Assembly (NCBI RefSeq): GCF_016597785.1
Contig: NZ_JAENJG010000003.1
Coordinates: 434,001-498,000 of the forward strand
DNA length: 64,000 nucleotides
Origin: Leucobacter sp. L43
GTDB taxonomy: Bacteria > Actinomycetota > Actinomycetes > Actinomycetales > Microbacteriaceae
Direction of reading: 5' to 3'
Shown here in pieces: positions 48,102-56,640 of this stretch (positions are counted from its first letter, which is position 1; each line of letters begins with the position of its first letter). Both the position numbers and the translations under genes were made by a program. A model generated the notes under the pieces. It saw nothing but the letters and a program-made list of their open reading frames with translations, made no database searches and was not told the origin of the DNA.

Positions 48102-48587
48102 TCAGCCCGCGTAGGTGTCGACTGCGACGATCTTCACGGCGATCTCTTTGCCGGAGGGGGCCGAGTAGCTGACCTCTTCGCCGACCTTGCGGCCGAGAAT
48201 CGCAGCGCCGAGGGGGCTCTCGGCGCTGTACACGTCGAGGTCGGAGCCATTGGCGAGCTCGCGATTGCCGAGCAGGAAGCGCTCTTCATCTCCGAAGATC
48301 GTCGCGGTCACGACCGTGCCGACCTCGACGACGCCGCTCGCCTCAGGAGCCTCCCCGACGACGACGTGCTTGAGCAACTCCTCGAGGTCGCGAATCCGGG
48401 CCTCCATCTTGCCCTGCTCGTCCTTCGCCGCGTGATAGCCGCCGTTCTCCTTGAGGTCGCCCTCCTCGCGCGCCGCCTCGATGCGCGCGGCGATCTCCTT
48501 GCGGCCGGCCACGGAGAGCTGCTCCAGCTCACCCTTGAGCCGGTCGTAAGCTTCCTGGGTCAGCCAGGTCTGGGTGGGCTCGGCCAT
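48102..48587 (-). CDS. greA: Transcription elongation factor GreA
   Basis: A 161-aa factor that rescues backtracked RNA polymerase by stimulating transcript cleavage. The N-terminal coiled coil (residues ~8-75, with AREEGDLKENGGYHAAKDEQ) carries the acidic tip, and the C-terminal globular domain has SPLGAAILGRKVGEEV. Start at 48587 is supported by GAGGA 5 nt upstream. As in mycobacteria, it is followed on the chromosome by a DUF4307 gene and mca. Confidence 0.95.
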   Translation of the reverse strand: MAEPTQTWLTQEAYDRLKGELEQLSVAGRKEIAARIEAAREEGDLKENGGYHAAKDEQGKMEARIRDLEELLKHVVVGEAPEASGVVEVGTVVTATIFGDEERFLLGNRELANGSDLDVYSAESPLGAAILGRKVGEEVSYSAPSGKEIAVKIVAVDTYAG

Positions 48588-48638
48588 GACGATCCTCGTT
48601 TCAGAATTAATGCGCAAACGCGCCCGAGATACAAGAGA

Positions 48639-48661
48639 GCGCCCTGAACCATGCAGGGCGC
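48639..48661. terminator. Hairpin between the DUF4307 gene and greA
   Basis: GCGCCCTG and CAGGGCGC form an 8-bp stem with a 7-nt loop. It follows the DUF4307 gene on the minus strand and precedes greA, so it may be a terminator or part of the greA leader. Confidence 0.5.
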
Positions 48662-48752
48662 GAACCCCCAGGCTACCAGGGCGCGGTCCGGGTGTCAGAT
48701 CGGCGCCCAGGGGTTGACTGGGACAGCGATGCACCGCGTTGAGTGCGCGGAC

Positions 48753-49244
48753 TCAGCTCGCCGCCGGCTCCTCGATCACCCAGCAGTCGCGCACTGAAGC
48801 GGCCGTCGCGGGGTTCGTGACGACGACCCTCGCCGTCACGGTGTGCGACTGCTGGTCCGTCACCGGCAGCTCCACGATCTTCCAGCCGACGGTCGCCTTC
48901 GAGGTGTTCAGCGCCTCGACGGCGCAGGCCACCGGCGTGTTCGGTTCAGTCGTCACCTGAAACTTCATATCGAGGCTGGTGTCGCCGTTCTTCGTGTACC
49001 CGATGTCTTGGAACGCCACGCGGTTCGGCTGCTGCCAACCGCTGAACACGAGGAAGGCGATGCCGGCGGCGACGAGGAGGGCCGCGGCCGTCCAGGCGAA
49101 GCGGCGGTCGAAGCTGGCCCTGCGTCCGGTGCCGTAGCGATCCTCGAGCGACTGCCGCGCGTCGGTCGGGCGGGCGAGCGCAGCGGCCGGCGTGGCGACG
49201 GGGGCGCCCGAGGTGCCTCCGGAGGAGATATCGGCCTGCGGCAC
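48753..49244 (-). CDS. DUF4307 membrane-anchored protein
   Basis: A 163-aa protein: an Ala/Pro-rich cytoplasmic N-terminus containing LEDRYGTGR, one membrane helix (about residues 53-73, AAALLVAAGIAFLVFSGW) and an extracytoplasmic beta-rich domain with VACAVEALN and a second Cys near the end (RDCWVIEEP). This matches DUF4307, found next to mca in actinobacteria (Rv1081c position). The GTG at 49244 has GGAG 6 nt upstream. Function unknown. Confidence 0.82.
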   Translation of the reverse strand: MPQADISSGGTSGAPVATPAAALARPTDARQSLEDRYGTGRRASFDRRFAWTAAALLVAAGIAFLVFSGWQQPNRVAFQDIGYTKNGDTSLDMKFQVTTEPNTPVACAVEALNTSKATVGWKIVELPVTDQQSHTVTARVVVTNPATAASVRDCWVIEEPAAS

Positions 49245-49329
49245 GGCAAGCTCCGATCTGCGCTGGGTAAACTGAATCTTCGTTGCCAGAGTACCGGGAA
49301 GCTCCCGGGAAGCATGTGAGAGGACCCTC

Positions 49330-50196
49330 ATGACGCTCAGGTTGATCGCGGTGCACGCGCACCCCGACGACGAGTCCAGCAAGGGCGCCGCAACCTACGC
49401 GCATTACGTGGACGCCGGTGCCGAAGTGCTGATCGTGAGCTGCACCGGGGGAGAGCGGGGCGACCTGCTCAACGAACTCGTCTCGCGCGACCCGAAGAGC
49501 CGGCGAGACCTGCCCGGCCTGCGCCGTGATGAGATGGCGCGAGCGCGCGAGATCATCGGGTTCGAGCACCGGTGGCTGGGGTATCAGGACTCCGGTCTTC
49601 CCGATGAGGGGGAGATCGTGCCGGAGACCTCGTTCGCCGGGATCCCGGCCGACGTCTCGGCGGAAGCGCTCGTGCGCATCGTGCGCGAGTTCCGCCCCCA
49701 CGTCATGATCACGTACAACGAGCAGGGGGGCTACCCGCACCCCGACCACATCCGCTGCCACGACATCAGCCGCATCTCCTGGGAGCTCTCCGGAGACCCC
49801 GACGCGTACCCGGAGGCGGGCGAACCGTGGGAGATGTCGAAGCTCTACTACGAAGAGATCTTCAACGCGAAGCGCGTCGAGACGATCTACCAGTGGCTCA
49901 CCGACAACGACCCGTCGTCGCCCATGATCGAGCAGTTCACCGAGATCCGCGAGTGGATGACGCGTCGCCCCTACGTCGGCACTGCGAGCGTCGACGTCGG
50001 GCGTTTCTTCGAGCGTCGCGACGAGGCCCTGCGCGCCCACGCGAGCCAGGTGCCGCCCGACAGCACCTTCTTCTTCTGGCCCAACGAACTGCAGCGCCAG
50101 GCCTGGCCGTTCGAGGACTACCGCCTCGCCGCCTCCCGCGTCGCCACGAGCGAGTTCGAAGCCGACCTGTTCCAGGGAATCGAGGAGGGCGCATGA
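49330..50196 (+). CDS. mca: Mycothiol conjugate amidase
   Basis: A 288-aa zinc hydrolase that cleaves mycothiol S-conjugates, releasing mercapturic acids for detoxification. The LmbE-family zinc motif HAHPDDESSKGAAT starts at residue ~9, with GGERGDLLN, YNEQGGYPHPDHIR and the C-terminal FFFWPNELQ region. DDESSKGA and length favour Mca over the related deacetylase MshB. It is divergent from DUF4307 and coupled by ATGA to the next gene. Confidence 0.94.
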   Translation: MTLRLIAVHAHPDDESSKGAATYAHYVDAGAEVLIVSCTGGERGDLLNELVSRDPKSRRDLPGLRRDEMARAREIIGFEHRWLGYQDSGLPDEGEIVPETSFAGIPADVSAEALVRIVREFRPHVMITYNEQGGYPHPDHIRCHDISRISWELSGDPDAYPEAGEPWEMSKLYYEEIFNAKRVETIYQWLTDNDPSSPMIEQFTEIREWMTRRPYVGTASVDVGRFFERRDEALRAHASQVPPDSTFFFWPNELQRQAWPFEDYRLAASRVATSEFEADLFQGIEEGA

Positions 50197-50543
50197 GCCT
50201 GTTGGCCACCGCCGTGCGCATTGCCGAGGAGACCGAGTTCGATCCCGACACGGTGAGTCCTGGTGTGGCCGGCTTCATCGCGTTCGCGGCGCTCGGCATC
50301 GGCATCATCGCGCTCGGCTTCAACATGGTGCGGCGTCTGCGTCGCAACAGCTACCGGGCCGAGGTGCGGGAGCAGATCGAGCAGGAGCTCGCCGAGCAGA
50401 ACGGGACGGTCGGCAGCACGGGCACGGACCCGCAGGGGCCGTCCCGGCCGGTGGTCGACCCAGACGCAGACCCGAGCTCCGAACCCGGCGGCGGCCCGCG
50501 TGCCGAGCCTGGCACCGGGCCGGGCGCCGAGCCGCGAGGCTGA
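50193..50543 (+). CDS. Small membrane protein downstream of mca
   Basis: A 116-aa protein with one hydrophobic segment (residues ~25-46, [20 protein letters not shown]), then a basic RRLRRNSYR stretch and a disordered Pro/Gly/Glu-rich tail of about 45 residues. It overlaps mca by 4 bp. By position it corresponds to Rv1083 in mycobacteria. Function unknown. Confidence 0.75.
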   Translation: MSLLATAVRIAEETEFDPDTVSPGVAGFIAFAALGIGIIALGFNMVRRLRRNSYRAEVREQIEQELAEQNGTVGSTGTDPQGPSRPVVDPDADPSSEPGGGPRAEPGTGPGAEPRG

Positions 50544-50547
50544 ACGC

Positions 50548-52581
50548 GTGACGGGCGGTTGGGCGTCGGTACCGGACGAGCAGAGCGCCGACTTCGACTT
50601 CGGCGACGACGAGCGCTGGCCCGGCGAAGCGTGGGGCGCGCCGGCACCCGACGATCTGCGTGCGCCCGCCCCCGGAAGCAGTCGTGTCGGCGCGACCGCT
50701 CAATCCGGTGACCAAGCGGCGGGCCCGCAGGTCGGGCGAGACCCGCGCGAGGTCCTCGCCGAGGTGTTCGGGTACGACGCGTTCCGCGGCGAGCAGGAAG
50801 ACATCATCCGGCAGGTCATCGGCGGCGGTGACGCGGTGGTGCTCATGCCCACCGGCGGCGGCAAGTCGATCTGCTACCAGATTCCGTCGCTCGTGCGCGA
50901 GGGCACCGGCATCGTGCTGTCGCCGCTCGTCGCGCTGATGCACGATCAGGTCGCTGCACTGCAGCTCGTCGGCGTGCGCGCGGCCGCGCTGAACGCGGCG
51001 ATGTCGATCGAGGATCGCCGCGCCGTCGAGCAGGCGTATCGCGACGGGCAGCTCGACGTGCTCTACCTCGCACCCGAGCGACTGTCGGCACCCGGAACGG
51101 TCGAGCTGCTGGCGCAGGGTCGCATCGCGCTCTTCGCGATCGACGAGGCCCATTGCGTCTCCCAGTGGGGGCACGACTTCAGGCCCGACTACCTGCGGCT
51201 CGGAGCGCTCGCCGAGCGCTGGCCGGATGTGCCGCGCATCGCGCTGACCGCCACGGCGACGCCCGAGACGCACCGTGAGATCACCGAACGCCTCCACCTG
51301 CAGCGTGCGCGGCACTTCGTGTCGAGCTTCGATCGGCCCAACATCCGCTACCGCATCGAATCGAAGCAGAACGCGCGCGCCCAGCTCATCAACTTCGTGC
51401 GCGGGGAGCATGCCGGGGAAGCTGGCATCGTGTACGCCCTCAGCCGCAAGCGCGTCGAGCAGACCGCGGCTGCGCTGCGCGACGCGGGAGTCGACGCCGT
51501 CGCGTACCACGCGGGGCTCCCGGCGCACGTGAGACTCGACGCGCAGACGCGCTTTCTCCGGGAGGACGGGGTCGTGGTCGTGGCGACGATCGCGTTCGGC
51601 ATGGGCATCGACAAGCCCGATGTGCGCTTCGTCGCGCACATCGATCTGCCGAAATCCGTGGAGGGCTACTACCAGGAGACGGGCCGCGCCGGTCGCGACG
51701 GTCTCCCGTCAGACACCTGGCTCGCGTACGGTCTCCAGGACGTGGTGCAGCAGCGGCAGATGATCGAGTCCGGCGACGGCGATCAGGCGACCCGGGCGAG
51801 CCAGACCCGGCACCTCAACGCGATGCTCGCGCTCTGCGAAGGCGTGCAGTGCCGCCGCGTGTTCCTGCTGCGGTACTTCGGTGAAGAGCGCACGGAGCCG
51901 TGCGGCAATTGCGACGTCTGCCTGACGCCGCCCAAGCTCTGGGATGCGACGATCCCGTCGCAGATGCTGCTGTCGACCGTCATTCGCACGCAGAAGGAGC
52001 GCAATCGCACGTACGCCGCCGGTCAGCACATCGATGTCTTGCGCGGTGTCACATCGGAGCGAGCCGCGCAGATGCGGCTCGACGAGCTCTCGACCTGGGG
52101 CATCGGCACCGAGTGGTCGGTCGCGCAGTGGCGCGGTGTCGTGCGCCACCTGCTCGCAGCCGGCTTGCTCGAAGCGCAGGGCGAGTGGGGTGTGCTCGCT
52201 CCGACCGAAGCGGCGAAGCCGGTGCTGCGCGGCGAAGAAGCGGTCATGATGCGCGAGGAGGTCGTCACCCGCGCCTCCTCCGGCGGCCGTGGGCGCGCCT
52301 CCCGGAGCGGCGGCGGCGAGAAGCGCTCGGCAGCCGCGGCCGACCTGACGCCGGATCAGGCCGAGATCTTCGAACGCCTCCGCGCCTGGCGGGCCGGCGA
52401 AGCGCGCACCCAGGGCGTGCCGGGATACGTCGTATTCGGCGACGCCACCCTCGCCGCCCTGGCCGTGCACGAGCCGAAGACCGACGAAGAACTGCTCGCG
52501 ATCTCCGGCATCGGGCAGGTCAAGCTCGAGCGGTACGGGGCCGCCGTGCTTGAGACGCTCGCGGCCGAGCCCACGCACTGA
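50548..52581 (+). CDS. recQ: ATP-dependent DNA helicase RecQ
   Basis: A 677-aa 3'-5' helicase for repair and recombination. An ~70-residue acidic extension precedes the helicase core: Walker [14 protein letters not shown], the DEAH box [27 protein letters not shown], and [10 protein letters not shown]. The RQC zinc site (Cys ... CGNCDVC) follows, then an Arg/Gly/Ser-rich linker and an HRDC domain (residues ~595-677, with [14 protein letters not shown]). The GTG start at 50548 is 4 nt after the upstream stop. The last 62 bp overlap the convergent epimerase-like gene. Confidence 0.94.
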   Translation: MTGGWASVPDEQSADFDFGDDERWPGEAWGAPAPDDLRAPAPGSSRVGATAQSGDQAAGPQVGRDPREVLAEVFGYDAFRGEQEDIIRQVIGGGDAVVLMPTGGGKSICYQIPSLVREGTGIVLSPLVALMHDQVAALQLVGVRAAALNAAMSIEDRRAVEQAYRDGQLDVLYLAPERLSAPGTVELLAQGRIALFAIDEAHCVSQWGHDFRPDYLRLGALAERWPDVPRIALTATATPETHREITERLHLQRARHFVSSFDRPNIRYRIESKQNARAQLINFVRGEHAGEAGIVYALSRKRVEQTAAALRDAGVDAVAYHAGLPAHVRLDAQTRFLREDGVVVVATIAFGMGIDKPDVRFVAHIDLPKSVEGYYQETGRAGRDGLPSDTWLAYGLQDVVQQRQMIESGDGDQATRASQTRHLNAMLALCEGVQCRRVFLLRYFGEERTEPCGNCDVCLTPPKLWDATIPSQMLLSTVIRTQKERNRTYAAGQHIDVLRGVTSERAAQMRLDELSTWGIGTEWSVAQWRGVVRHLLAAGLLEAQGEWGVLAPTEAAKPVLRGEEAVMMREEVVTRASSGGRGRASRSGGGEKRSAAAADLTPDQAEIFERLRAWRAGEARTQGVPGYVVFGDATLAALAVHEPKTDEELLAISGIGQVKLERYGAAVLETLAAEPTH

Positions 52582-53464
52582 GGGTCTGCTCCCAGGGTGT
52601 CGCTGTGAGTCCGAGTTCGGTGGTGAGACGACCGGGGACGAGTTCGCTCGGCGATTTCCACAGGTAGCGCTGGTGGAACATCTCTCGCATCATCGGCGAG
52701 CCCAGCCCCGCGATCGCGAGGAGGGCGGGAGGGATGCGCAGCACCCGGCCCGGCGGGAGGCCGAGCGCTGCCGCGGCGTCGGCCGTCATCTCCCGTTGCG
52801 AACGAGCCGGAGGCGTCGGGGCGATGAGCCGGGTGTCACTCGGCGTCGCCAGCGGCACCGAAGCGATCATGGCGCGGCAGAGATCGGGGATCGTGGTGAC
52901 CGCATGCGGCGCGTCGGGATCCCCGAGCAGCCACGCGGTGCGCCCGGCGGCCACCGGGGAGAAGATCATGCCCAGCACGACCGAGGTCTGAGCCGCGGCG
53001 GTCGGACCGATGAGATCCGAAGCGACCACCGACGCCGTGCGGGCCGGATGCACGGCGCGGGCCTCGAGCAGCGCTGCCCGCACGTGGCCGAGAGGTGACG
53101 CGGGCGCGAGGGGAGAGTGCTCGCCGACCGCGCGCGCCCCGAGACCATAGGCGTACACCGACTCGGGGAAGACGACGGGGATGTCGAGCTCGGCCGCCAC
53201 GTCCATCACCGCCTGCTCGCGATGCGGCAGTTCCCGGCGCCAGACCGGGGCGGAATACGCCGCATGGATGCAGTGGAAGATCGCGTCGGCGCCGAGCGCG
53301 GCGGCGCGCAGGTCGTCGCGATCACCGGCGTCGCCGGGGCGCACGTGCGCACCTGCGACCGGAGCGCTGTTTCGGCGCAGCACGATGACGGTGTGGCCCG
53401 CCTCGGAGAGATCGAGTGCCAGCTGCCGGCCGATCTGACCGGCTCCGGTGATGAGATAGCGCAT
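52520..53464 (-). CDS. NAD-dependent epimerase/dehydratase-like protein
   Basis: A 314-aa extended SDR-type protein. The Rossmann motif is [15 protein letters not shown] at residues 3-17, and [11 protein letters not shown] contains a YG in place of the usual YxxxK, so catalysis may be altered. The C-terminal ~60 residues resemble the NAD-epimerase proteins near TetR genes. It is divergent from the TetR gene at 53591 and likely its target. Its 3' end overlaps recQ by 62 bp, in antisense, unusually long for this window. Confidence 0.85.
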   Translation of the reverse strand: MRYLITGAGQIGRQLALDLSEAGHTVIVLRRNSAPVAGAHVRPGDAGDRDDLRAAALGADAIFHCIHAAYSAPVWRRELPHREQAVMDVAAELDIPVVFPESVYAYGLGARAVGEHSPLAPASPLGHVRAALLEARAVHPARTASVVASDLIGPTAAAQTSVVLGMIFSPVAAGRTAWLLGDPDAPHAVTTIPDLCRAMIASVPLATPSDTRLIAPTPPARSQREMTADAAAALGLPPGRVLRIPPALLAIAGLGSPMMREMFHQRYLWKSPSELVPGRLTTELGLTATPWEQTLSAWARPRASQARRPRTARA

Positions 53465-53480
53465 GGTGCATCCATTCTGT

Positions 53481-53549
53481 GATCAGTGCTCACTAAGTTG
53501 TCCGGCTTCACTGTATTCCGCGCTCTGAGAAAAATCAAGAGCACTGATC
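53481..53549. promoter_or_regulatory. Paired operator-like inverted repeats between the epimerase and TetR genes
   Basis: GATCAGTGCTC (53481-53491) and its exact complement GAGCACTGATC (53539-53549) are separated by 47 bp in the 126-bp divergent region. Two copies of one site in opposite orientation fit autoregulation by the TetR protein and control of both genes. Confidence 0.6.
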
Positions 53550-53578
53550 TCTGAATTGCGGACCGACGCCGAGACTGG

Positions 53579-53584
53579 CACACT
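53579..53584 (+). promoter_or_regulatory. -10 box of the TetR gene at 53591
   Basis: CACACT with 6 nt to the ATG; leaderless arrangement. The surrounding sequence nearly repeats at 54435. Confidence 0.45.
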
Positions 53585-53590
53585 GAACGC

Positions 53591-54310
53591 ATGGAACGCC
53601 CGAGACGAACGCACGCGGAGGCCCGCGCGCAGATGCGTGCGGGGATCCTGCGCCTGGGCAGAGCCCAGCTCGCCGAGGTCGGCGCTGCGGGACTCTCCGT
53701 GCGCGAGATCGCACGGGGACTCGGAGTCGCCTCATCAGCGATCTACCGGCACGTGGCCAATCGCGATGCGCTGCTCACGCTGCTCGTGGTCGATGCCTAT
53801 ACCGAACTGGCAGAGGCGGTGGCGGCACGGGTCTCCGCGAACGAGGCGCCCGCGCAGCGGTTGCGGCAGCTCGCCTGTGGCATGCGGGAGTGGGCGGTCG
53901 CGCATCCCGAGTCATGGGCATTGCTCTACGGCTCGCCCGTGCCCGGGTACCAGGCGCCGGCCGCGCAGACGACTCCGGTCGGCACCCGGGTGATGGTGCA
54001 GTTCGTGGGAGTGCTGGCCACCGGAGACGCCGCTGTGCGTCATTCCGAACGTCCTCCCGTCAGTTCGGGGCTCGCAGCCGAGCTCAGTGGGGGGATCGCG
54101 GAGCTGAGCGCAGACGCCGATCGAGACCTCGCGTCCGAGGCGGCCAGCGCACCCGGGTTCGCCGCGGACGCGCTCGAATCCTGGACGGCGCTGATCGGCA
54201 TCATCAGCGCCGAGGTCTTCGGACAACTGGGGAGCGACCTCTCGGCCTACGGCGAAGAGTTGCTCGACCGCTGGACGACGACGATGGCGCGGCGGTTCGG
54301 ATTGCGATGA
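53591..54310 (+). CDS. TetR family transcriptional regulator with WHG-type C-terminal domain
   Basis: A 239-aa regulator. The helix-turn-helix SVREIARGLGVASSAIYRH is at about residues 36-54, and the C-terminal half (REWAVAHPESWALLYGSPVPGY) matches the TetR_C_33/WHG domain. It is divergent from the epimerase-like gene and separated from it by paired inverted repeats. Gluconokinase follows 139 bp downstream, beyond a repeat-rich spacer. Confidence 0.88.
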   Translation: MERPRRTHAEARAQMRAGILRLGRAQLAEVGAAGLSVREIARGLGVASSAIYRHVANRDALLTLLVVDAYTELAEAVAARVSANEAPAQRLRQLACGMREWAVAHPESWALLYGSPVPGYQAPAAQTTPVGTRVMVQFVGVLATGDAAVRHSERPPVSSGLAAELSGGIAELSADADRDLASEAASAPGFAADALESWTALIGIISAEVFGQLGSDLSAYGEELLDRWTTTMARRFGLR

Positions 54311-54320
54311 CGGGAACGAA

Positions 54321-54396
54321 CTTCGGTGCGACAGGGAGCTTCGGTGCGAGATCGAGCTTCGGTGAGAGCCGATTGGTATCATCCGTCGCACCGAAG
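54321..54396. repeat. Three 18-bp direct repeats with a distal inverted copy
   Basis: CTTCGGTGCGA occurs at 54321 and 54339, with CTTCGGTGAGA at 54357 (period 18 bp); TCGCACCGAAG, the exact complement, lies at 54386-54396. It fills the spacer between the TetR and gluconokinase genes and could be a multi-copy binding site or alternative hairpins. Confidence 0.75.
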
Positions 54397-54436
54397 CCGC
54401 GGTTCCCACCGAGGCGAGGCATCTCCCTCCGCGTGG

Positions 54437-54442
54437 CACACT
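54437..54442 (+). promoter_or_regulatory. -10 box of the gluconokinase gene
   Basis: CACACT with 7 nt to the ATG at 54450; leaderless arrangement. Confidence 0.45.
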
Positions 54443-54449
54443 GAAGCGC

Positions 54450-54998
54450 ATGGAACGCACCTCCGCCGACATGGCCGCCGGCTCGCAGCTCGCCGGGCGG
54501 GCGCTCGTCGTGATGGGGGTCTCCGGCGCGGGCAAGAGCACCGTCGCCGCCGCGCTCGCCGCCGCACGCGGCGGCCTCTGCATCGACGCCGACGACCTGC
54601 ACTCGGCGAAAGCGGTCGATCAGATGCGGCGCGGCACACCGCTGACCGACGCGGATCGCTGGCCCTGGCTCGACCGCGTCGGCGCGAGCATCACGCGTGC
54701 GGCGGGCGAGGGTCATGCGGTGACCGTGGCATGCTCGGCCCTGCGACGCACGTATCGCGACCGACTGCGCGCCGCGACGGCGGTACCGCTGTGGTTCGTG
54801 CAGCTCGATGTGCCCCGTGACCAACTGCTCGCCCGCCTGGAGGTGCGCGTCGGCCACTTCATGCCGGCCGGATTGCTCGATTCGCAGCTCGAGACCCTCG
54901 AGCCGCTCGCTCAGGATGAGCCGGGCATCACCGTCGACGCGGCGCTGCCGGTGGAACGGATCGTCGCCGTGGTCGCCGCGCACCCGCCTCGCCAGTGA
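54450..54998 (+). CDS. gntK: Gluconokinase
   Basis: A 182-aa P-loop kinase that phosphorylates gluconate to 6-phosphogluconate. The Walker A loop VMGVSGAGKST is at ~21-31; DADDLHSAKAVDQMRRGTPLTD, CSALRRTYRDRLR and FMPAGLLDSQLETLE are hallmark segments of GntK. No gluconate permease or dehydrogenase gene is adjacent. The preceding TetR gene has its own promoter, so regulation by it is uncertain. Confidence 0.92.
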   Translation: MERTSADMAAGSQLAGRALVVMGVSGAGKSTVAAALAAARGGLCIDADDLHSAKAVDQMRRGTPLTDADRWPWLDRVGASITRAAGEGHAVTVACSALRRTYRDRLRAATAVPLWFVQLDVPRDQLLARLEVRVGHFMPAGLLDSQLETLEPLAQDEPGITVDAALPVERIVAVVAAHPPRQ

Positions 54999-55031
54999 TC
55001 GGGTGGAGCGGCGGCACTCCGACCGCGAGCG

Positions 55032-55778
55032 CTACCGCAGGAAGAACGGGTCGAGCGCGAGCAGGAGCGCCGCCGTCCAGTGGCAGAGGAAGGCGACCAC
55101 GGTGAGCGCGTGGAAGATCTCGTGGAACCCGAAGACGCCGGGAATCGGGTTCGGGCGCTTCGTGCCGTAGATCACGGAGCCGAGCGTGTAGAGCAGACCG
55201 CCGACCACCACGAGCACCATCGCCGCGAAGTTCGCGTGCGCGATATCGACGATGTACATTATGGCGGCCCAGCCGAGCAGCACGTACAGGGGCACGTACA
55301 GCCATCGCGGCGCGCCGAGCCAGAACACCCGGAATCCGATGCCGAGCAGGGCGCCCACCCAGACCAGCACGAGCAGCAGCACGCCCTTGTCGAGCGGCAG
55401 CGCGAGGAGCGCGATCGGCGTGTACGTTCCGGCGATCAGCACGAAGATGTTGGCGTGGTCGAGACGCCGGAACACCTGCCGCGTGCTCGGCTTCCAGTCG
55501 CCGCGGTGGTAGAGCGCCGAGACCCCGAAGAGGAGCATGCTCGAGAGCGTGTAGACGAGGGACGCCCACTTCGCCAGCGGCCCGTCGGCGACGCTGATGA
55601 GCACGATCCCCGCCACGATCGTGAGCGGGAAGGTCCCCGCGTGGATCCAGCCCCGCCACGTCGGCTTCGCCTCGAGCGTGGCACCCGGCTGCTCCTGCGG
55701 GTGATCGATGGCGTCTTCGAGGAGCGGGATCGAGAGGCGATCGGGTTCGGGCAGCGGTCGTTCCTCCTGCGACGTCAT
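55032..55778 (-). CDS. Hemolysin III / PAQR family membrane protein
   Basis: A 248-aa protein with a ~45-residue hydrophilic N-terminus and seven membrane helices. YHRGDWKPSTRQVFRRLDHANIFVLIAG-like sequence gives the first His/Asp sites, and FGFHEIFHALTV near the end gives the paired His of the PAQR/HlyIII metal site. Role in bacteria is unclear (lipid homeostasis is proposed for relatives). A TACACT box lies 7 nt before the ATG. Its neighbour uppS is divergent, as in Rv1085c-Rv1086. Confidence 0.92.
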   Translation of the reverse strand: MTSQEERPLPEPDRLSIPLLEDAIDHPQEQPGATLEAKPTWRGWIHAGTFPLTIVAGIVLISVADGPLAKWASLVYTLSSMLLFGVSALYHRGDWKPSTRQVFRRLDHANIFVLIAGTYTPIALLALPLDKGVLLLVLVWVGALLGIGFRVFWLGAPRWLYVPLYVLLGWAAIMYIVDIAHANFAAMVLVVVGGLLYTLGSVIYGTKRPNPIPGVFGFHEIFHALTVVAFLCHWTAALLLALDPFFLR

Positions 55779-55785
55779 GACCTCG

Positions 55786-55791
55786 AGTGTA
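55786..55791 (-). promoter_or_regulatory. -10 box of the hemolysin III gene
   Basis: TACACT, 7 nt from the ATG at 55778; leaderless arrangement. Confidence 0.55.
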
Positions 55792-55838
55792 TGGTCCCGG
55801 CCTCCTCCTCGCGACGGGCGCGCATCAGGTCGAGCCGG

Positions 55839-55844
55839 TACACT
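55839..55844 (+). promoter_or_regulatory. -10 box of uppS
   Basis: TACACT, 6 nt from the GTG at 55851; leaderless arrangement and decisive for that start. Confidence 0.55.
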
Positions 55845-55850
55845 CGGAAC

Positions 55851-56636
55851 GTGAGTGCCCAGCCGTCGAATCCGCGGGCCGGTCTGCTCTACCGGCTGTA
55901 CCAGCGGCGCCTGCGCCGCGAGATCGATCGGCGCCAGGTTCCCCAGCACATCGCCGTGATCGTCGACGGGAATCGTCGCTGGGCGAAACAGCGTCTCCAG
56001 GAGCGCGCCGCCTTCGGGCATCGCGCCGGAGCCCGCAAGATCCCTGAGTTCCTCGGCTGGTGCGAAGAGGTCGGAGTCGGCACCGTCACGCTGTACCTGC
56101 TCTCCGCGGACAACCTGGGCGCGCGGGATCGCCAGGAACTCGACGACCTCTTCGGCATCATCGCGGAACTCGCCGAACTCCTCGCCGAGCACCCGGGGTG
56201 GCGCGTGAAGCACGTCGGCACGTGCGACGGGCTGTCGTCGGAACTGACCGACGCCCTGCGTGCGGCCGAGCAGTCGACCGCCGATCGTGACGGCCTGCAC
56301 ATCAACCTCGCCGTCGGCTACGGCGGCCGCAGCGAGATCACCGCGGCGATGCACAGCGTCATCGCCGAGCATCAGGCGGCCGGCGGCACCATCGACACGC
56401 TCGCCGAGCGATTGACGCCCGAGCTCATCGGTGAGCATCTCTGGACCCGGGGGCAGGCGGATCCCGATCTCGTGATTCGCACCTCGGGTGAGCAGCGGCT
56501 CTCCGACTTCATGATCTGGCAGTCGGCGCACTCCGAGTTCTACTTCGTGGAAGCGCTGTACCCGGACCTGCGCGAGGTGGACTTGCTCCGCGCGCTGCGC
56601 GACTACTCGTCTCGGCAACGACGGATGGGGGGCTGA
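55851..56636 (+). CDS. uppS: cis-Isoprenyl diphosphate synthase (undecaprenyl/Z-farnesyl type)
   Basis: A 261-aa cis-prenyltransferase. HIAVIVDGNRRWAKQR at ~33-48 holds the diphosphate-binding Asp (D40), HRAGARKIPEFL and LYLLSADN follow, and DPDLVIRTSGEQRLSDFMIWQ with EFYFVEALYPD are conserved C-terminal motifs. Enzymes in this genomic position in mycobacteria (Rv1086) make short Z,E-farnesyl diphosphate, so product length may be short; a second, long-chain synthase would then be expected elsewhere. The product line feeds polyprenyl-phosphate carriers for cell-wall synthesis. Confidence 0.94.
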   Translation: MSAQPSNPRAGLLYRLYQRRLRREIDRRQVPQHIAVIVDGNRRWAKQRLQERAAFGHRAGARKIPEFLGWCEEVGVGTVTLYLLSADNLGARDRQELDDLFGIIAELAELLAEHPGWRVKHVGTCDGLSSELTDALRAAEQSTADRDGLHINLAVGYGGRSEITAAMHSVIAEHQAAGGTIDTLAERLTPELIGEHLWTRGQADPDLVIRTSGEQRLSDFMIWQSAHSEFYFVEALYPDLREVDLLRALRDYSSRQRRMGG

Positions 56637-56640
56637 ACAG

